DNA of 7,053 nucleotides from Candidatus Latescibacterota bacterium (GTDB lineage Bacteria > Latescibacterota > UBA2968 > UBA8231): contig JAJDTN010000151.1 in assembly GCA_022827165.1 (NCBI GenBank), positions 1 through 7,053 on the forward strand. Direction: 5' to 3'. Both the position numbers and the translations under genes were made by a program. Below, in pieces: positions 5,042-7,053 of this stretch. Numbering within the stretch: the first letter of the stretch is position 1; each line of letters starts with the position of its first letter. The notes below the pieces were generated by a model, which searched no databases, was not told where the DNA came from, and saw nothing but the letters and a program-made list of their open reading frames with translations.

Positions 5042-6481
5042 CTACAACGAGTTGAGGAAGGCGATCAGCGCCTTGCGCTCCGCGGCGCTCATCCGCCTCA
5101 CCGCCTCTCTCGACTTCTCGCCCTCGCCGCCGTGGAACATGATCGCCTCCATGAGGGTGGAGGCGCGGCCGTCGTGGAGGTAGGCGGGGACGCCGTTCAC
5201 CGTCGCCGTCAGGCCGATGCCCCACAGGGGCGGCGTCCGCCACTCGCGCCCGTCGGCCTCGTAGTCGGGGCGGTCGTCGGCCAGCTCGTCCCCCATGTCG
5301 TGGAGCAACAGGTCGGTGTAGGGATGGATGACCTGGTTCGACAGGTCGGCGACCTCGTCCGGCCCGGTGCGCAGGGTGGGCACGTGGCAGGTGGCGCAGC
5401 CGGCGGTCTCGAACAGCTCCTCGCCGCGCAGGGCCTCGGGGTCGTCCAGGCCGCGACGGGCGGGAACGGCGAGGGTGGCGATGTAGAACACGACGTCGTC
5501 GAGGATCTCCCGGGGCAGCTCGGGGTCGTCGGTGAGCCCGTCGGCCTGGGGCTGGCCGGCGGCCGACTCGCGCGGGAAGTAGGGGGTGGTGATGCCCATG
5601 TCCTGGCTGTAGGCGGCGGCCACCTGCTGCAGCAGGGTGGGGTTGTTGGCCTTCCACCCGAAGCGGCCGAGGACCGTGCGCCCGGCGGCCACGTCGAAGA
5701 CGTGGTTGGGGCGCCCCGAGACGCCGTCCCCGTCGGCGTCCCCCGGGTCGGCGAGGGCCAGGATCTCGGCTTCCTCCACCGCCGCCAGCAGGCCCCGCCC
5801 GAAGACGGGAGGCGCCATGCGCGCCGAGGTGAGCACCCCCGCCGGCCACTCCGTGTAGGGGTCGATGATGTGGTAGGTCGGGTGCCGCAGGGTGTAGGTC
5901 CCGCCGTCGTCGAAGCGGCCCTGCTCCTCGAAGTAGCTCACCTCCACGCGGGCCTCGGGAGTGACCCCGAAGATCGCCCGGTCGCCGATCTGCACGCCGA
6001 ACCCCGGCACCGGCGCCGGGGCGCCTGGATGCTCGGAGCCGGCGCCGGGAAGGCTGACCCGCATGAGGGAGGAGCCGATGAAGGGCGAGGTCGCCCCGAA
6101 ACCCGAGCGGCCGCGCCCGTCGCGGCCGTGGCAGCCGGCGCAGGAGGTCTGGTTGAAGACCGGACCGAGGCCGCCGTTGACCTCGGCGGGGGCGCTGACG
6201 AAGATCGCCTCGAAGTCGGCGTCCCCGTCGAGAAAGCGGGACAGCTGCCCGCCGTCGAGACCGGGCAGGGGGTTCTCGAAGGCGGTGCTGGCGGCGTCGA
6301 AGACGGTGGCGGCCCCCCCGGACAGGGCCTTGTCCGCAGCCGGGTCCGGCTCCGGTCCGGAGGGGCCGCCGTCGCCGCAGGCGCCCAGCAACAGGAGGGC
6401 GCCGGCGTACCAGGGGCGGCCCGATGGCCGCCCCCCGGGAACAACCAACCCTCTACTCGGCGAGCACCAGGGGCAGGACAT
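5042..6481 (-). CDS. Di-haem oxidoreductase lipoprotein (DUF1111, 'thiol oxidoreductase' family)
   Basis: This 479-residue c-type cytochrome protein has two CxxCH haem sites: CAGCH at 114-118, within the typical FNQTSCAGCHGRDGRG context, and CATCH at 362-366. Between them are family hallmarks GRFGWKANNPTLLQQVAAAYSQDMGITTPYFP and, near the end, LLLHDMGDELAD and TPPLWGIG. The leader ends ALLLLGAC, a lipobox with Cys35, so it is probably a lipoprotein in the periplasm or outer membrane. The reaction of this family is not settled, although it is often annotated as thiol oxidoreductase. The ATG at 6481 overlaps the imelysin gene by 29 nt. A TTG at 6448, just past the imelysin stop, would give a shorter, more usual signal peptide, but AGAGGG abuts it too closely to be a good ribosome binding site. 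The start is therefore uncertain; the family is not. It follows the imelysin gene on the same strand, a pairing seen in iron-related loci. Confidence 0.92.
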   Translation of the reverse strand: MSCPWCSPSRGLVVPGGRPSGRPWYAGALLLLGACGDGGPSGPEPDPAADKALSGGAATVFDAASTAFENPLPGLDGGQLSRFLDGDADFEAIFVSAPAEVNGGLGPVFNQTSCAGCHGRDGRGRSGFGATSPFIGSSLMRVSLPGAGSEHPGAPAPVPGFGVQIGDRAIFGVTPEARVEVSYFEEQGRFDDGGTYTLRHPTYHIIDPYTEWPAGVLTSARMAPPVFGRGLLAAVEEAEILALADPGDADGDGVSGRPNHVFDVAAGRTVLGRFGWKANNPTLLQQVAAAYSQDMGITTPYFPRESAAGQPQADGLTDDPELPREILDDVVFYIATLAVPARRGLDDPEALRGEELFETAGCATCHVPTLRTGPDEVADLSNQVIHPYTDLLLHDMGDELADDRPDYEADGREWRTPPLWGIGLTATVNGVPAYLHDGRASTLMEAIMFHGGEGEKSREAVRRMSAAERKALIAFLNSL

Positions 6482-7053
6482 CCCCCTCGAGGGTCTGCTG
6501 CACCTTGGCGATCGCCCGCTGCGCCGTCTCGATCTGGGCCGCGTCGGTGGCGATGGCGTCGCGGAAGGGGTTGCTGATGTGGCCGATCTCGTCGATCGAC
6601 GCCCGGATCTCGCTCTTCAGGCGGCTGTCGAGAGCGCTGTCGCGCGAGGCGACGAACTCGTCGAGGCCGCGGCCGTCGTTGCCGCCGTAGTCGCCGGTGT
6701 AGGCGTTCCAGACGCTGCGCATGTTGTTCTGGAAGTCGGCCAGGGAGTTGAAGCTGAACTGGGACTCCACGAGCCGGGGGTCCTGCTCGGTGAAGGGATC
6801 GGCGATCTTGCCGTTGGCCACCTCGTCGCAGATCCCGACCATGCCGTTGACGATCTCCTGCGCCGCCGACCGCTGCGAGGGGTAGACGTCGCTGCCGGAG
6901 CCGGCCTCGATGACCTTGGCCCCGAAGTTCCCGCCCGAGGGGATCCAGCTGGAGTGCAGGGCCTCCGCCGTCTGCGCCAGGAGCCGGGTGCTGGCCACGA
7001 GGTAGTCGAACTGGCGCCCGGTGAAATCGGCGGCGGTCTTGCTGCCGCCCTCG
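6453..7053 (-). CDS. Imelysin family protein (M75-like), N-terminus outside the window
   Basis: The frame is open from the right edge to a TAG at 6453-6455, giving the last 199 residues; the internal ATG at 6998 is not the start. The order of landmarks fits the C-terminal half of imelysin: GRQFDYLVASTRLLAQTAEAL near the edge, VNGMVGICDEVANGKIADPF, then VESQFSFNSLADFQNN and VWNAYTGDY (about 6687-6761), and a terminal all-helical stretch with a late NPF motif. Imelysin-like proteins are periplasmic or outer-membrane lipoproteins tied to iron uptake; the M75 HxxE motif would lie in the missing N-terminal part, so metal binding cannot be judged. The downstream di-haem oxidoreductase gene overlaps or abuts it, so the two are very likely cotranscribed, with the promoter beyond the window. 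Confidence 0.88.
   Translation of the reverse strand, partial: EGGSKTAADFTGRQFDYLVASTRLLAQTAEALHSSWIPSGGNFGAKVIEAGSGSDVYPSQRSAAQEIVNGMVGICDEVANGKIADPFTEQDPRLVESQFSFNSLADFQNNMRSVWNAYTGDYGGNDGRGLDEFVASRDSALDSRLKSEIRASIDEIGHISNPFRDAIATDAAQIETAQRAIAKVQQTLEGDVLPLVLAE

Noticed and set aside
5030..6577. Very long plus-strand reading frame opposite the di-haem oxidoreductase
   Set aside because: It is a GC-rich antisense shadow. Its translation is low-complexity (Gly, Val, Arg) without motifs, whereas the minus strand encodes a clear family with two CxxCH sites.

Overview
The window is very GC-rich (roughly 70% or more by eye) and reads as chromosomal DNA of a Gram-negative, diderm-type bacterium. 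It carries a lipoprotein c-type cytochrome enzyme, an imelysin, PspA and sigma-54 type promoters. The lineage cannot be fixed from the sequence. The NagA-like protein with a HLYGPY motif, the CBM9-like envelope protein and the base composition would suit an uncultured Acidobacteriota- or Planctomycetota-like group, but this is only an impression. No tRNA, rRNA, CRISPR array, insertion sequence or phage gene was seen.

Layout, left to right. (1) 2-928, plus strand: the C-terminal part of an N-acetylglucosamine-6-phosphate deacetylase-like amidohydrolase, cut by the left edge. Its first 58 bases contain a perfect 18-bp inverted repeat. (2) 929-1136: a regulatory interval with a hairpin, a 19-bp inverted repeat and a good -24/-12 (sigma-54) promoter. 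(3) 1137-1370: a 77-residue protein that is almost only a Fis-type (HTH_8-like) DNA-binding domain. (4) 1371-1663: a second regulatory interval with a hairpin just after the HTH stop, a cluster of the same type of 19-bp inverted repeat, an AT-richer stretch and a textbook sigma-54 promoter. (5) 1664-4909: a tightly packed four-gene operon of pspA, a TM2-domain membrane protein, a secreted and membrane-anchored CBM9-like protein, and an unrecognised three-helix membrane protein. Junctions are ATGA overlap, 17-nt gap and GTGA overlap. (6) 4910-5041: nested inverted repeats between convergent genes, probably a bidirectional terminator. (7) 5042-7053, minus strand: an imelysin-family protein (N-terminus outside the window) followed by a di-haem DUF1111-type oxidoreductase lipoprotein, a pairing typical of periplasmic iron or redox loci.

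The most interesting part is 929-4909. It looks like a sigma-54-dependent phage-shock/envelope-stress module with an unusual make-up. PspA is present, but the usual PspB and PspC are not seen. In their place stand a TM2 protein and a single-pass protein with a CBM9-like extracytoplasmic domain. These two unrelated membrane proteins end in a similar cytoplasmic helix (pattern TD-x-Q-x-VMI-x4-KLDR), which could be a shared docking segment, perhaps for PspA. A free-standing Fis-type DNA-binding domain is encoded just upstream. Matching inverted repeats (GRTGGC-N7-GCCRYC) lie upstream of both sigma-54 promoters, as if one activator or the small HTH protein controls both units. The AAA+ activator that sigma-54 needs is not in the window.
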